A DNA stretch of 64,000 nucleotides from JAWVYT01 sp046483065. GTDB taxonomy: Bacteria; Gemmatimonadota; Gemmatimonadetes; Longimicrobiales; RSA9. A program made the translations under genes and the position numbers. The first letter of the stretch is position 1. Each line of letters opens with the position of its first letter. Positions 1-7,133 of the stretch are shown one piece after another. Location of the stretch: positions 105,160 to 169,159 of the forward strand of contig JAWODW010000089.1 in NCBI GenBank assembly GCA_046483065.1, given 5' to 3'. Under the pieces are notes generated by a model, which was given only the letters and a program-made list of their open reading frames with translations, was not told where the DNA came from and did not search any database.

Positions 1-467
1 GCGTGGGCGTGTCGCTGAACCAGAACATGACGGTGCTGCCCCTCTTCTACACGCTGGGGATCACCGTACAGGATGTCTTCTACGAGCACGAGGGCGCCCG
101 GGAACGGGAGCTGTTCGCGGCTTCGTTCAAGGGCGTGTGGAGCGCCACGTACACCACGCCCTGGGACGTGGCCGTGGACTACACCGGCACGGTGGTGGGC
201 CCGATGCGGCTGCCGGCCTATGACGAGCCGTTCAGCCGGCCCACCAGCTCCGAGACGTACGCCGTCCACAACCTCATGGTCACCTGGGACGCCGGGGACG
301 ACGTGGAGGTCTACGCCGGCGCCCGCAACCTCTTCGATTACACGCAGCCGAGCCCCATCGTCGACCCGGCCAACCCGTTCGGCGAGAACTTCGACACCGC
401 CTGGGTCTACGGCCCGATCTATGGCCGCAACCTGGTGGTGGGCGGCCGGTACAGCCTGGGCCGGTGA
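1..467 (+). CDS. TonB-dependent receptor, C-terminal part (cut by window edge)
   Basis: The frame is open from the left edge to a TGA at 465-467, giving at least 154 residues of a larger protein. Alternating hydrophobic strands, aromatic residues and a YxGARNLFDYTQP-like stretch near residue 105 are typical of the last beta-strands of TonB-dependent outer-membrane receptors; the chain ends in a strand of the form NLVVGGRYSLGR. Substrate cannot be told because plug and TonB box lie outside the window. The next gene, a thioredoxin-like protein, starts 7 bp downstream and may be cotranscribed. The family call is from sequence pattern only. Confidence 0.75.
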   Translation, partial: VGVSLNQNMTVLPLFYTLGITVQDVFYEHEGARERELFAASFKGVWSATYTTPWDVAVDYTGTVVGPMRLPAYDEPFSRPTSSETYAVHNLMVTWDAGDDVEVYAGARNLFDYTQPSPIVDPANPFGENFDTAWVYGPIYGRNLVVGGRYSLGR

Positions 468-474
468 GGCGCGG

Positions 475-1110
475 GTGACCTCACGGCGCGACCCGTCCGA
501 CGGCTCGGCAGCCTGCGCGGCGCGACGCTCCGGGCCACGACGCTCCGGGCCACGACGCTCCGGGCCACGACGCTCCGGGGCGACGCTGGCGGCGGTCCTG
601 GCTCTGGCCGGGGCCGCCACGGGCGTGGAGGCCAGCGTCCTCCCGGATACCGTCCCCGGAGCAGGCCTCGAAGTCCACGGGCAGGCCGACTACGAGTGGC
701 GCCTCGAGGATCTCGACGGCGCGCCTCTCTCCCTCGCCGACTACCGCGGCGAGGTGGTGGTCGTGAACATGTGGGCCACGTGGTGCGCGCCCTGTGTGCG
801 GGAGCTGGCGTCGTTCCAGCGGCTCCGGGCCTCCCTCGGCGACGCCCCCGTCCGCTTCCTCTTCGTCAGTCCCGAAGAGCGGGGTCATGTCCAGACGTTC
901 GTTCGCCGCTACGGTTGGGACCTGCCGTTCGCCGTGGAAGCCGAGGAGATGCCCGACGCCTTCGGTCTCGAGGCGCTGCCCACGACGTACGTCATCGACC
1001 GGGCCGGCCGGACCGTACTGAAGCATCGGGGGGCGGCCGAATGGGACCGGGACCCGGTACGGCGCTTTCTCGACCATCTCGCCGCACCCGGCCGCTCCAG
1101 TGCCCGCTAG
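475..1110 (+). CDS. TlpA/ResA-like thiol-disulfide oxidoreductase with a repeat-expanded signal region
   Basis: The 211-residue frame has a thioredoxin-fold domain from about residue 75, with the redox motif WATWCAPC, the cis-Pro segment ALPTTYVID and a final helix. This is the TlpA/ResA type of envelope thioredoxin, which reduces or transfers disulfides outside the cytoplasm. The GTG start at 475 is only 7 bp after the receptor stop. The N-terminus is odd: four copies of RRSGP, encoded by a 15-bp tandem repeat, precede a hydrophobic ATLAAVLALAGAATG segment, so the repeat forms the positive n-region of an export signal. A shorter start after the repeat cannot be excluded. Partner and substrate are unknown. 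Confidence 0.8.
   Translation: MTSRRDPSDGSAACAARRSGPRRSGPRRSGPRRSGATLAAVLALAGAATGVEASVLPDTVPGAGLEVHGQADYEWRLEDLDGAPLSLADYRGEVVVVNMWATWCAPCVRELASFQRLRASLGDAPVRFLFVSPEERGHVQTFVRRYGWDLPFAVEAEEMPDAFGLEALPTTYVIDRAGRTVLKHRGAAEWDRDPVRRFLDHLAAPGRSSAR
523..579 (+). repeat. 15-bp tandem repeat, about 3.8 copies, coding RRSGP
   Basis: The unit cgacgctccgggcca occurs at 523, 538 and 553, and the fourth copy at 568 breaks off after 12 bases. Copies are identical. Because 15 is a multiple of three, gain or loss of a unit keeps the frame and only changes the length and charge of the presumed signal-peptide n-region of the TlpA-like protein. Confidence 0.95.
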
Positions 1111-1560
1111 GCTTTTCCAGGCGCGCATCTCCACGGGCCCATCTCGATGCCGTCGGAATGCCCGTCCAGCAGGTCGCGGCCCTCAGCAGGTCGCGGCCCT
1201 CAGGATGCTTGCCAACGTGTGCAGGGCTCGGCAGGGTGAGCGCAGAGCCAGTCGGGTCGCCCTCGAGAGCGGTAAGAAGTTCGGGAGAAGTCCCCACACT
1301 TCGCTCCCAACACCGATCCGGGGGAAGTTCTGAACAGTCCTTGTACACAACTCCCCACGGATCGAATCCCCGACGGCGATTCCTGGGGACTCCTGAACAA
1401 GGAGTGTATCGAAGGCCCCACACTTCCGGGTTCAGCTGGATGTTTGGGGGGTTGTCCCGCGGGATGTTACCGCCCGCGCCTCGGCTTTAGCCGCGCTGCA
1501 GCCTGGCCACCCGCGCTCTGCCTCACCCTCACCCTCGCGGCCGGCCGCCCCGGGCCCTTC
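1111..1560. other. 450-bp intergenic stretch with short repeats, no gene seen
   Basis: No coding sequence of believable composition is seen. The stretch holds a perfect 17-bp direct duplication at 1167-1183 and 1184-1200, the 11-mer ccccacacttc twice (near 1291 and 1413), and the words ccccacggatcg (1353-1364) and ggttgtcccgc (1450-1460). The last two recur in the same order at 46665 and 46699, so this looks like part of a dispersed intergenic repeat family. Its base composition is less GC-rich than the flanking genes. Confidence 0.6.
1167..1200 (+). repeat. Perfect 17-bp direct repeat, two copies
   Basis: The word cagcaggtcgcggccct is present back to back at 1167-1183 and 1184-1200, and a third copy begins (cag) and breaks off. 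It lies in noncoding DNA just after the TlpA-like gene. No function is evident. Confidence 0.9.
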
Positions 1561-2400
1561 TCAGATCCCGCCCAGGAAGCCGTTCAGCGCCGCATTGAAC
1601 GCGGCCGGGTTCTCCAGGTTGCTCAGGTGGCCGGCGTCGGGGATCACCACCAGCTCCGCCTCGGGGATGGCGTTGGTCATGGCTCGTGCGGTATCGGGCG
1701 GTGTGATGGCGTCGTGCTCGCCGACCACGACCAGCGTCCGGGCGGGGAGGGTGGCAAGGTCGGCGGTCCTGTCGTGGCGAGCGGCCATGCCGGCGAGGGC
1801 GGCCACGAGGGTCTCTGCCGGCGTCCCCAGGATCATGGACCGCACCTTCTCCACGACTTCGGGCTTTTCCTCCCGGGTCCGTTCGGTCAGGAGGTCCGGG
1901 ATCATGGCCTGGGCCACGGGGCGGGCGCCGACGGCGCGCACGGTCTGGGCCACGCGCATGCGGTTCTCCCGGCCTTCGTCGTCGTCGGCGGTGGCGCGGG
2001 TGTCGGCGAGGATCAGGCCGCGGACCAGCTCGGGGCGTCGTCGCACGAGTTCGAAGGCCACATAGCCGCCCATGGAGAGCCCGCAGACTACTGCGGGGCC
2101 GTCGGCCTCCCGCTCGATGAGAGCCGCCATGTCATCGGCGAGGCAGGTCATGGAGAGGACGGGCTCGTCGGGGCGGGCGATCCCGGCGCCCATCCGCTTG
2201 CCGGACGGGGTGCAGCCGTCGCCATCGATGGGCGAGCGACCGAAGCCCCGGAGGTCGGGCGCGAGGCCGCGCCAGCCCGCGGGGAGGGCGGCGAGCTGGG
2301 GCTCCCACATGGAGCCGTCGAAGGGAAACCCGTGGATGAAGAAGACGGAGCCCCCGGTGGCGTTCTCCCGGGGCCCCGACTCGTGCATATGGGGGTTCAT
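1561..2400 (-). CDS. Alpha/beta hydrolase
   Basis: The 279-residue protein has the alpha/beta-hydrolase order: oxyanion region FIHGFPFDGSMW near residue 20, nucleophile elbow GLSMGG near 105, acidic residue in VVGEHDAITP near 225 and histidine in PDAGHLSNLENP near 255. All triad positions are present, so it should be an active esterase, lactonase or C-C hydrolase; the closest general type is 3-oxoadipate enol-lactonase/PcaD-like, but the substrate cannot be assigned. I chose ATG 2398-2400 since the hydrolase homology begins soon after; an ATG 4 codons later is possible. The MIP18-family gene lies just upstream (13 bp), suggesting one transcript. Confidence 0.85.
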   Translation of the reverse strand: MNPHMHESGPRENATGGSVFFIHGFPFDGSMWEPQLAALPAGWRGLAPDLRGFGRSPIDGDGCTPSGKRMGAGIARPDEPVLSMTCLADDMAALIEREADGPAVVCGLSMGGYVAFELVRRRPELVRGLILADTRATADDDEGRENRMRVAQTVRAVGARPVAQAMIPDLLTERTREEKPEVVEKVRSMILGTPAETLVAALAGMAARHDRTADLATLPARTLVVVGEHDAITPPDTARAMTNAIPEAELVVIPDAGHLSNLENPAAFNAALNGFLGGI

Positions 2401-2413
2401 GGACCGCGTGGGT

Positions 2414-2710
2414 TCAGAGTCCGAGGGACGAGCGGATGAGTGGGTCCATCTTCTCGGGGCTCCACGGCGGGTCGAAGGTGAGCTCGACATCGGCGTGGTC
2501 CACACCGTCGAGGGCCTCGACCTCGCGCTTCACGTCGGCCAGGATCTGGTCGACTGCCGGGCACATCGGGGTGGTCAGCGACATGGTCACATGGACGTGG
2601 TCGCCCGTGACGTCCACGTCGTAGATCAGACCCAGGACCACCAGGTCCAGGTTGAGCTCCGGGTCCTTTACGTTCCGCAATGCCTGCTTGATCGTTGCTT
2701 CATCCACCAT
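2414..2710 (-). CDS. MIP18-family (DUF59/SufT-like) Fe-S maturation protein
   Basis: This 98-residue protein is a single MIP18/DUF59 domain: KDPELNLDLVVLGLIY near residue 15 and TTPMCPAVDQI near 47, carrying the conserved cysteine. The family (SufT, PaaD, eukaryotic CIAO2) helps mature Fe-S proteins. The suf operon of this organism lies 45 kb away, and sufT is often encoded apart from it, so SufT is the best guess, with PaaD-like roles the alternative. The downstream hydrolase probably shares its transcript. Length fits stand-alone family members. Confidence 0.85.
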   Translation of the reverse strand: MVDEATIKQALRNVKDPELNLDLVVLGLIYDVDVTGDHVHVTMSLTTPMCPAVDQILADVKREVEALDGVDHADVELTFDPPWSPEKMDPLIRSSLGL

Positions 2711-2836
2711 CGTTTCACCCTGCCCCGCCGTCCGGCCACCGGACCGCGTTGAAGTCCCGTTTCACGTTGAAGTGGTTACCCCGAACCCCGCCCACCGTTT
2801 CGTCCGCCGCCTGCCCGCGTCCCGGCCTTCGGGCGC

Positions 2837-2876
2837 TCCCCGACCCCGATCCCCCGACCCCGATCTCCCGACCTCA
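2837..2876. repeat. Low-complexity tandem repeat of ccccgatc/cccgac words
   Basis: Directly after the end of the cNMP-binding gene the sequence runs through about three imperfect copies of a ccccgac-cccgat pattern. It reaches into the last codons of the minus-strand gene ending at 2874. No stem-loop is formed; it may be replication slippage. Confidence 0.6.
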
Positions 2877-4028
2877 ATCGACGCGTGTGACGACCACGAA
2901 GGAGACATCGGTCTCCGCACCTCGAGCCTGCACCTTCTGGAAGGCCGCCTGGAGGAGACGTGCGAGCTCTGCGGGCTCGGCGTCGGCCCGTCCCCTCACC
3001 AGTTCCACGGCGCCCTTCACGAGGCCTGTGGGCGCCTCGGAGAAGGCCAGGAGCGTGTCGCCGGGCGCGAGGTCGAGGGTGGTGACGTCGTAGTCGAAGT
3101 GGGGCAGGATCCCCAGTGGCGGGCCGTGGGTAGGGGCCTCCTCGGTGGTGCCATTGCCGCGGAGGATGACGGCGGGCTGGTCGCCGGCGCAGCTCCATGC
3201 CAGGGTGCCGTCCTGGATGTAGATCAGGGCGGCTTCCACGCACTCGTCGAGCCCCTCGAAGAGGTTCTGGAAGGTGGCGCTGTTCAGGCGACGGAGGAGC
3301 GTCCCGGCCTCCTCGCCGGGCCCCAGCTCCCGGAGCAGCGCCCGGGTGATGGCGATGAGGTAGGCCGGCGGCAGCCCCGTGCCCTTCACGTCCATGAGGG
3401 TCAGGATGGTGCGGCCGTCCTCGGTGGTGAACCCGTCCCAGAGCGACCCTCCGCCCACCGCCTCGTCCCGGGCGGTGGCGCCGGCGATGTGGAACCCATC
3501 GGCCTGGGGTGCGCTGCGGGGCTCGAGCCCCTGGAGGACCAGGCGGCCGAACTCACGGAACGCGTCGCCGCCGCCGCCGGACTCCCGGGCGGCGAAGCGG
3601 ACGTCCAGCGCCCGCAGCGCCCGAGCGAGGCCTCGCATCAAGCGCACCGCGATGGACTCGCCGCCCAGCAGCTCCTCGAACTCGATCTTGGCGACGGTCA
3701 GGAGCTGGGTGTCCTCCACGGCCCGGACGGATGCCGATCGGGGCGCGTCGTTCAGGAGCGACATCTCGCCGAAGGCCTCGCCACCCCGTTTCACCGCGAG
3801 CCGCTCGTGGTCGCCCAACGGCCGCTCCTTCAGGATCTCCACGGCGCCGTCGAACACGATGTAGAACTTGTCGCCGCGGTCACCCTCCCGGAAGAGGAAC
3901 TCTCCTGCATTGATTTCCCTGGGGTTCACGAGATCAGCGATCCGCTCCAGGTCGGCGCGCGGGAGTCCCTGAAAGAGGGGGACGCGCCCCAGGACCTCGA
4001 TGACGTGCTCGGCCGTCTCTGCGCTCAT
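2874..4028 (-). CDS. cNMP-binding domain protein with SpoIIE/PP2C-type phosphatase domain
   Basis: The 384-residue protein starts with a cyclic-nucleotide-binding (Crp-like) domain at about 10-125: LFREGDRGDKFYIVFDGAVEI, then GEMSLLNDAPRSASVRA, which contains the phosphate-binding cassette with its Glu and Arg. A linker leads to a SpoIIE-like Ser/Thr phosphatase domain at about 165-384. One metal ligand segment is kept (LMDVKGTGLPPAYL), but the usual GGDxxD reads GGSLWD and the late DG motif reads FSEAPTG, so catalysis may be weak or lost. Known relatives dephosphorylate anti-sigma-factor antagonists. It is divergent from the MBL hydrolase and close to a class III nucleotide cyclase, so a cAMP or cGMP receptor role is a reasonable inference. 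Confidence 0.8.
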   Translation of the reverse strand: MSAETAEHVIEVLGRVPLFQGLPRADLERIADLVNPREINAGEFLFREGDRGDKFYIVFDGAVEILKERPLGDHERLAVKRGGEAFGEMSLLNDAPRSASVRAVEDTQLLTVAKIEFEELLGGESIAVRLMRGLARALRALDVRFAARESGGGGDAFREFGRLVLQGLEPRSAPQADGFHIAGATARDEAVGGGSLWDGFTTEDGRTILTLMDVKGTGLPPAYLIAITRALLRELGPGEEAGTLLRRLNSATFQNLFEGLDECVEAALIYIQDGTLAWSCAGDQPAVILRGNGTTEEAPTHGPPLGILPHFDYDVTTLDLAPGDTLLAFSEAPTGLVKGAVELVRGRADAEPAELARLLQAAFQKVQARGAETDVSFVVVTRVD

Positions 4029-4226
4029 GCGGGTGCCTCCACCGGCGAGTGCTGAATGAGGGAACGATGGAATCTAGGGCATGGGTGCCCTCCCGCAAAA
4101 GGGAATGAAAGACTTGCAGGGGGTCGGCGCGACGGCCATTTTGACCTTTCGACCTGTGGGTACCGACTCCCGAGTCCCCGCATCCTCTCCCTGTTTCCTG
4201 CGGTCGCCAGCGCCCTTACGACGATT

Positions 4227-5165
4227 ATGCACGGTGAAGTGAAGTCAGACACGGTGGACACGCCGAGCGCATCACAGGCGGGCGCGGCGGGTTCGGTCCT
4301 GCGTGCCACCTGCTGGGGTACGCGCGGATCGATCCCGAGCCCGGGGCCGGCCACGGCGCGTTTCGGCGGGAACACGTCCTGCCTGGAGATCCGCACCGAC
4401 GACGACCGGTGCCATATCTTCGACGCGGGCACCGGGATCCGGGTGCTGGGCAACCGTCTGGTCCAGGAGGACGGGCCCACGACCGTGAACCTGTTCGTGA
4501 CCCATTTCCACTGGGACCACATTCAGGGGATCCCGTTCTTCGATCCGCTGCACGCGGAGGGCAGCTTCATCCGGATCCACGCAGCCCGCCAGGGCGACCT
4601 GGACATCGAGACGCTGCTGAAGGCACAGATGGGGCCGGTCTACTTCCCGGTGCCGTACGAGGCGCTGGCGGCGGACCTCTCCTTCGAACACCTGTCGGGC
4701 GAGCCGTGGCGCGACAATGGGACGGAGGTGGCGGCCTACCGGGCCCGCCACGCGGCCTATACGTACGGCTACCGGATCACCACCGGGGCCTCGGCGGTGG
4801 CGTACATCCCGGACAACGAGCTGGTGGGGTCGAGCTATCCGGTGGACGGTCCCGACTGGTACCCCGGCCTGCTCGATTTCCTGGACGGCGTGGACCTGCT
4901 CTTCCACGACGCCATGTTCACCGAGGAGGAGTACCCCAGCGTGGAAGGCTGGGGTCACAGCACGTTCAAGCAGGCCGTGGAGCTCGCCGAGGACGCGGGC
5001 GTGAAGCGGCTGTACTTCTTTCATCATGCGCCCGAGCGAACCGATGCCGAGCTCCTGAACATCCTCGACCGGATGCGGGAGGACGTGGATCGGCGCGGGT
5101 CCGGCCTCGAGCTGGGCGTCGCGGCGGAGGGCGAAGAACTCCTGGTTCAGGGAGGCGAATCGTGA
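4227..5165 (+). CDS. MBL-fold metallo-hydrolase (PhnP-like, possible cyclic-nucleotide phosphodiesterase)
   Basis: The 312-residue protein opens its domain with CWGTRGSIPSPGP and GGNTSC near residues 30-50, then the metal motif HFHWDH (H93, H95, D97, H98), further histidines and a late FFHHAPERTD segment. This is the PhnP/COG1235 branch of metallo-beta-lactamase hydrolases, whose members cleave cyclic phosphodiesters. I chose ATG 4227; the frame is open further upstream but without domain sequence. It overlaps the caspase gene by 4 bp (GTGA), so the two are translationally coupled. Placement between a cNMP sensor and a nucleotide cyclase suggests it may degrade the cyclic nucleotide; this is inference, and no substrate is shown by sequence. 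Confidence 0.8.
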   Translation: MHGEVKSDTVDTPSASQAGAAGSVLRATCWGTRGSIPSPGPATARFGGNTSCLEIRTDDDRCHIFDAGTGIRVLGNRLVQEDGPTTVNLFVTHFHWDHIQGIPFFDPLHAEGSFIRIHAARQGDLDIETLLKAQMGPVYFPVPYEALAADLSFEHLSGEPWRDNGTEVAAYRARHAAYTYGYRITTGASAVAYIPDNELVGSSYPVDGPDWYPGLLDFLDGVDLLFHDAMFTEEEYPSVEGWGHSTFKQAVELAEDAGVKRLYFFHHAPERTDAELLNILDRMREDVDRRGSGLELGVAAEGEELLVQGGES

Positions 5166-7111
5166 GAATCCGACATTTCCTGGTCCTGGCGGCCGTCACC
5201 CTGTTCGTGGCGTTCGGGCCGCCGGAGCGGACTTCACCGGCGAAGTGGGCGCTGGTCGTCGGGATCAGCGACTACACCCACTTCGGCGACGAGGTCGGGG
5301 GCGACCTGCCGGGCGCGGCGAACGACGCCCGGGCCATCGCCGATGTGCTGGTCAACAAGTACGACTTCGCGCCGGGGAACGTGAAGCTGATCCTCGATGG
5401 GGCCGCGACCCGTGCCCGGCTCGAATCGGAGTGGACCGAGTGGCTGCCGTCCGTGGCCCGGCCCGGAGATCTGGTCTGGTTCTACTTCGCCGGTCACGGC
5501 TCCCAGGCGTGGGACCTGGACGGCGACGAGGAGGACGGCCTCGACGAGACCGTATGCCCGGCGGACGTGACCCGGGGCAACACGGACATGGACATCCTCG
5601 ATGACGAGATCGGCCAGTGGCTGGACCAGCTCCCGACCGACAACGTGATCGTGGTCTGGGACAAGTGCCACGCCAAGAGCAGCACCCGGGCGGTCACGCC
5701 GTTCGCGCGGCCCCGGTCGCTGGACCGGAACGTGAAGGAGGATGTGGCCAAGCCGGAGGGCGCCACCGAGGGCCGGACCACGGCGGCCGCCGAGGACGGC
5801 GGGCCGTCCGGCTCCGGCGTGCTCGAGATCGCGTCGGCCCAGGCCGATGAAGTGGCCATCGACGCCGCGTTCCCCAGCAAGCAGGGCGGCGACCCGACGT
5901 ACGGCGGCGCGTTCACCACGCCCTTCGTCCAGAACATGTGGAACGCGACGGATGAAGCCACCTACGAGGAGGTCTTCAACCAGACCAAGGGCGCCATGCG
6001 GCGGAACCGGTTCCGGCAGGAACCGGCCATCGATGACAAATCGCTGAAGGATCGACCGCTCTTCTGGGTCGATGCCGAGGCGGAGGCGGGCGCGGACGAG
6101 CCGGAAGCGGTGCCCGGCGCGACCTCCGCAACGGCCCCGGTGAAGGGTACCGTTCGGATCCTCGAGCTGCCGTCGGAGACCCAAGCCATTCTGGCCGGCG
6201 GGTTCAACGCCGACATCACGGCCCGCTCCATCTATACCGCCGGCGACGAGGTGCTGGAAGTCACCCGCGTCGACCCGGATCGGGCCGAGGCTCGAGTGAC
6301 TACCCGGGAGACCCGGGGGATCGGCGTGAGTCGGGAGGGCGAGATGGCGGTCGGCTCCCGGGCGCGGCTGGTGGCGTACCGCTACCCGGACGCCATGCTG
6401 CAGGTGATGGTGGCGGATCTGCCGGGGCGGGTGCAGGCGGGGCTCCGCAGTGAGCTGGTCAGCGTGCCGTCGCTGGTCCTGGTCACGGACCCGACGGCGT
6501 TCTCGCACCTGCTGGTACGCCCCAGGAACGACCATTACGTGGTCCTGAACCTGGACGGCTTCCCCCGGGACTCAGTGGCCGCGTCCGACGAGGCGGCCGA
6601 AGAGCTGGCCTCGCTGCTGAAACGGGAGTTCGGCCAGTTCCAGCTCACGGAGCTGGAGAACCCGGGCCAGCCGTTCGACGTCGACTTCACGTTCGGCAGC
6701 GGCGGCAACGAGTTCCGCCTGGGTGAGACCGTCTCGTTCCGGGTGGTCTCCGATCGGGAAGGGTACCTGACCATCGTGGACCTGGCGCCCGACGGCACAG
6801 TGAGTGTGATCTTCCCCAATGAGTACGTGGCGGAGAACCGCGTGTACGCGAATCGGCCCACCGAGTTCCCGACGCCCGACATGAACCTCCAGTTCACGGC
6901 CATCGAGCCCGTGGGCCGCGGGGTGGTCCGGACGTTCGTGACGGAACGGCCGCTGGTCATGCCCTTCGCACAGGGTGCGGACGCCGCGGAGGCGGAGCGG
7001 ATCTGGCAGGCGCTGCGGAACGCGGCGGGCCGATCGCCGATCCAGGGCAGTGACGCCATCCCGGTCCACAACTGGGCCACGTCGGCCATCGTCTACGAGA
7101 TCCGGCGCTAG
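5162..7111 (+). CDS. Secreted caspase-like protease (peptidase C14) with DUF4384 domain
   Basis: The 649-residue protein starts at GTG 5162, overlapping the preceding stop. Residues 1-20 form an export signal. The caspase/metacaspase domain begins with WALVVGISDY at about 28 and keeps the catalytic dyad: H112 in YFAGHGSQ and C169 in VVWDKCHA. An acidic DLDGDEEDGLDE loop after the histidine may bind calcium. The C-terminal part, about 510-640, matches DUF4384: GYLTIVDLAPDGTVSVIFPNE is typical. Such proteins usually act in the periplasm or at the surface. The DSCHSG consensus is altered to DKCHAK, but the cysteine is kept. The CHASE2 cyclase follows after 22 bp, so both likely sit in one operon. 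Confidence 0.88.
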   Translation: MRIRHFLVLAAVTLFVAFGPPERTSPAKWALVVGISDYTHFGDEVGGDLPGAANDARAIADVLVNKYDFAPGNVKLILDGAATRARLESEWTEWLPSVARPGDLVWFYFAGHGSQAWDLDGDEEDGLDETVCPADVTRGNTDMDILDDEIGQWLDQLPTDNVIVVWDKCHAKSSTRAVTPFARPRSLDRNVKEDVAKPEGATEGRTTAAAEDGGPSGSGVLEIASAQADEVAIDAAFPSKQGGDPTYGGAFTTPFVQNMWNATDEATYEEVFNQTKGAMRRNRFRQEPAIDDKSLKDRPLFWVDAEAEAGADEPEAVPGATSATAPVKGTVRILELPSETQAILAGGFNADITARSIYTAGDEVLEVTRVDPDRAEARVTTRETRGIGVSREGEMAVGSRARLVAYRYPDAMLQVMVADLPGRVQAGLRSELVSVPSLVLVTDPTAFSHLLVRPRNDHYVVLNLDGFPRDSVAASDEAAEELASLLKREFGQFQLTELENPGQPFDVDFTFGSGGNEFRLGETVSFRVVSDREGYLTIVDLAPDGTVSVIFPNEYVAENRVYANRPTEFPTPDMNLQFTAIEPVGRGVVRTFVTERPLVMPFAQGADAAEAERIWQALRNAAGRSPIQGSDAIPVHNWATSAIVYEIRR

Positions 7112-7133
7112 CCCGGGGGAGGGGAAGCGCTGA

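Noticed and set aside
523..579. Short direct repeats as a CRISPR array
   Set aside because: Units are adjacent without spacers, are only 15 bp and lie in a coding frame.
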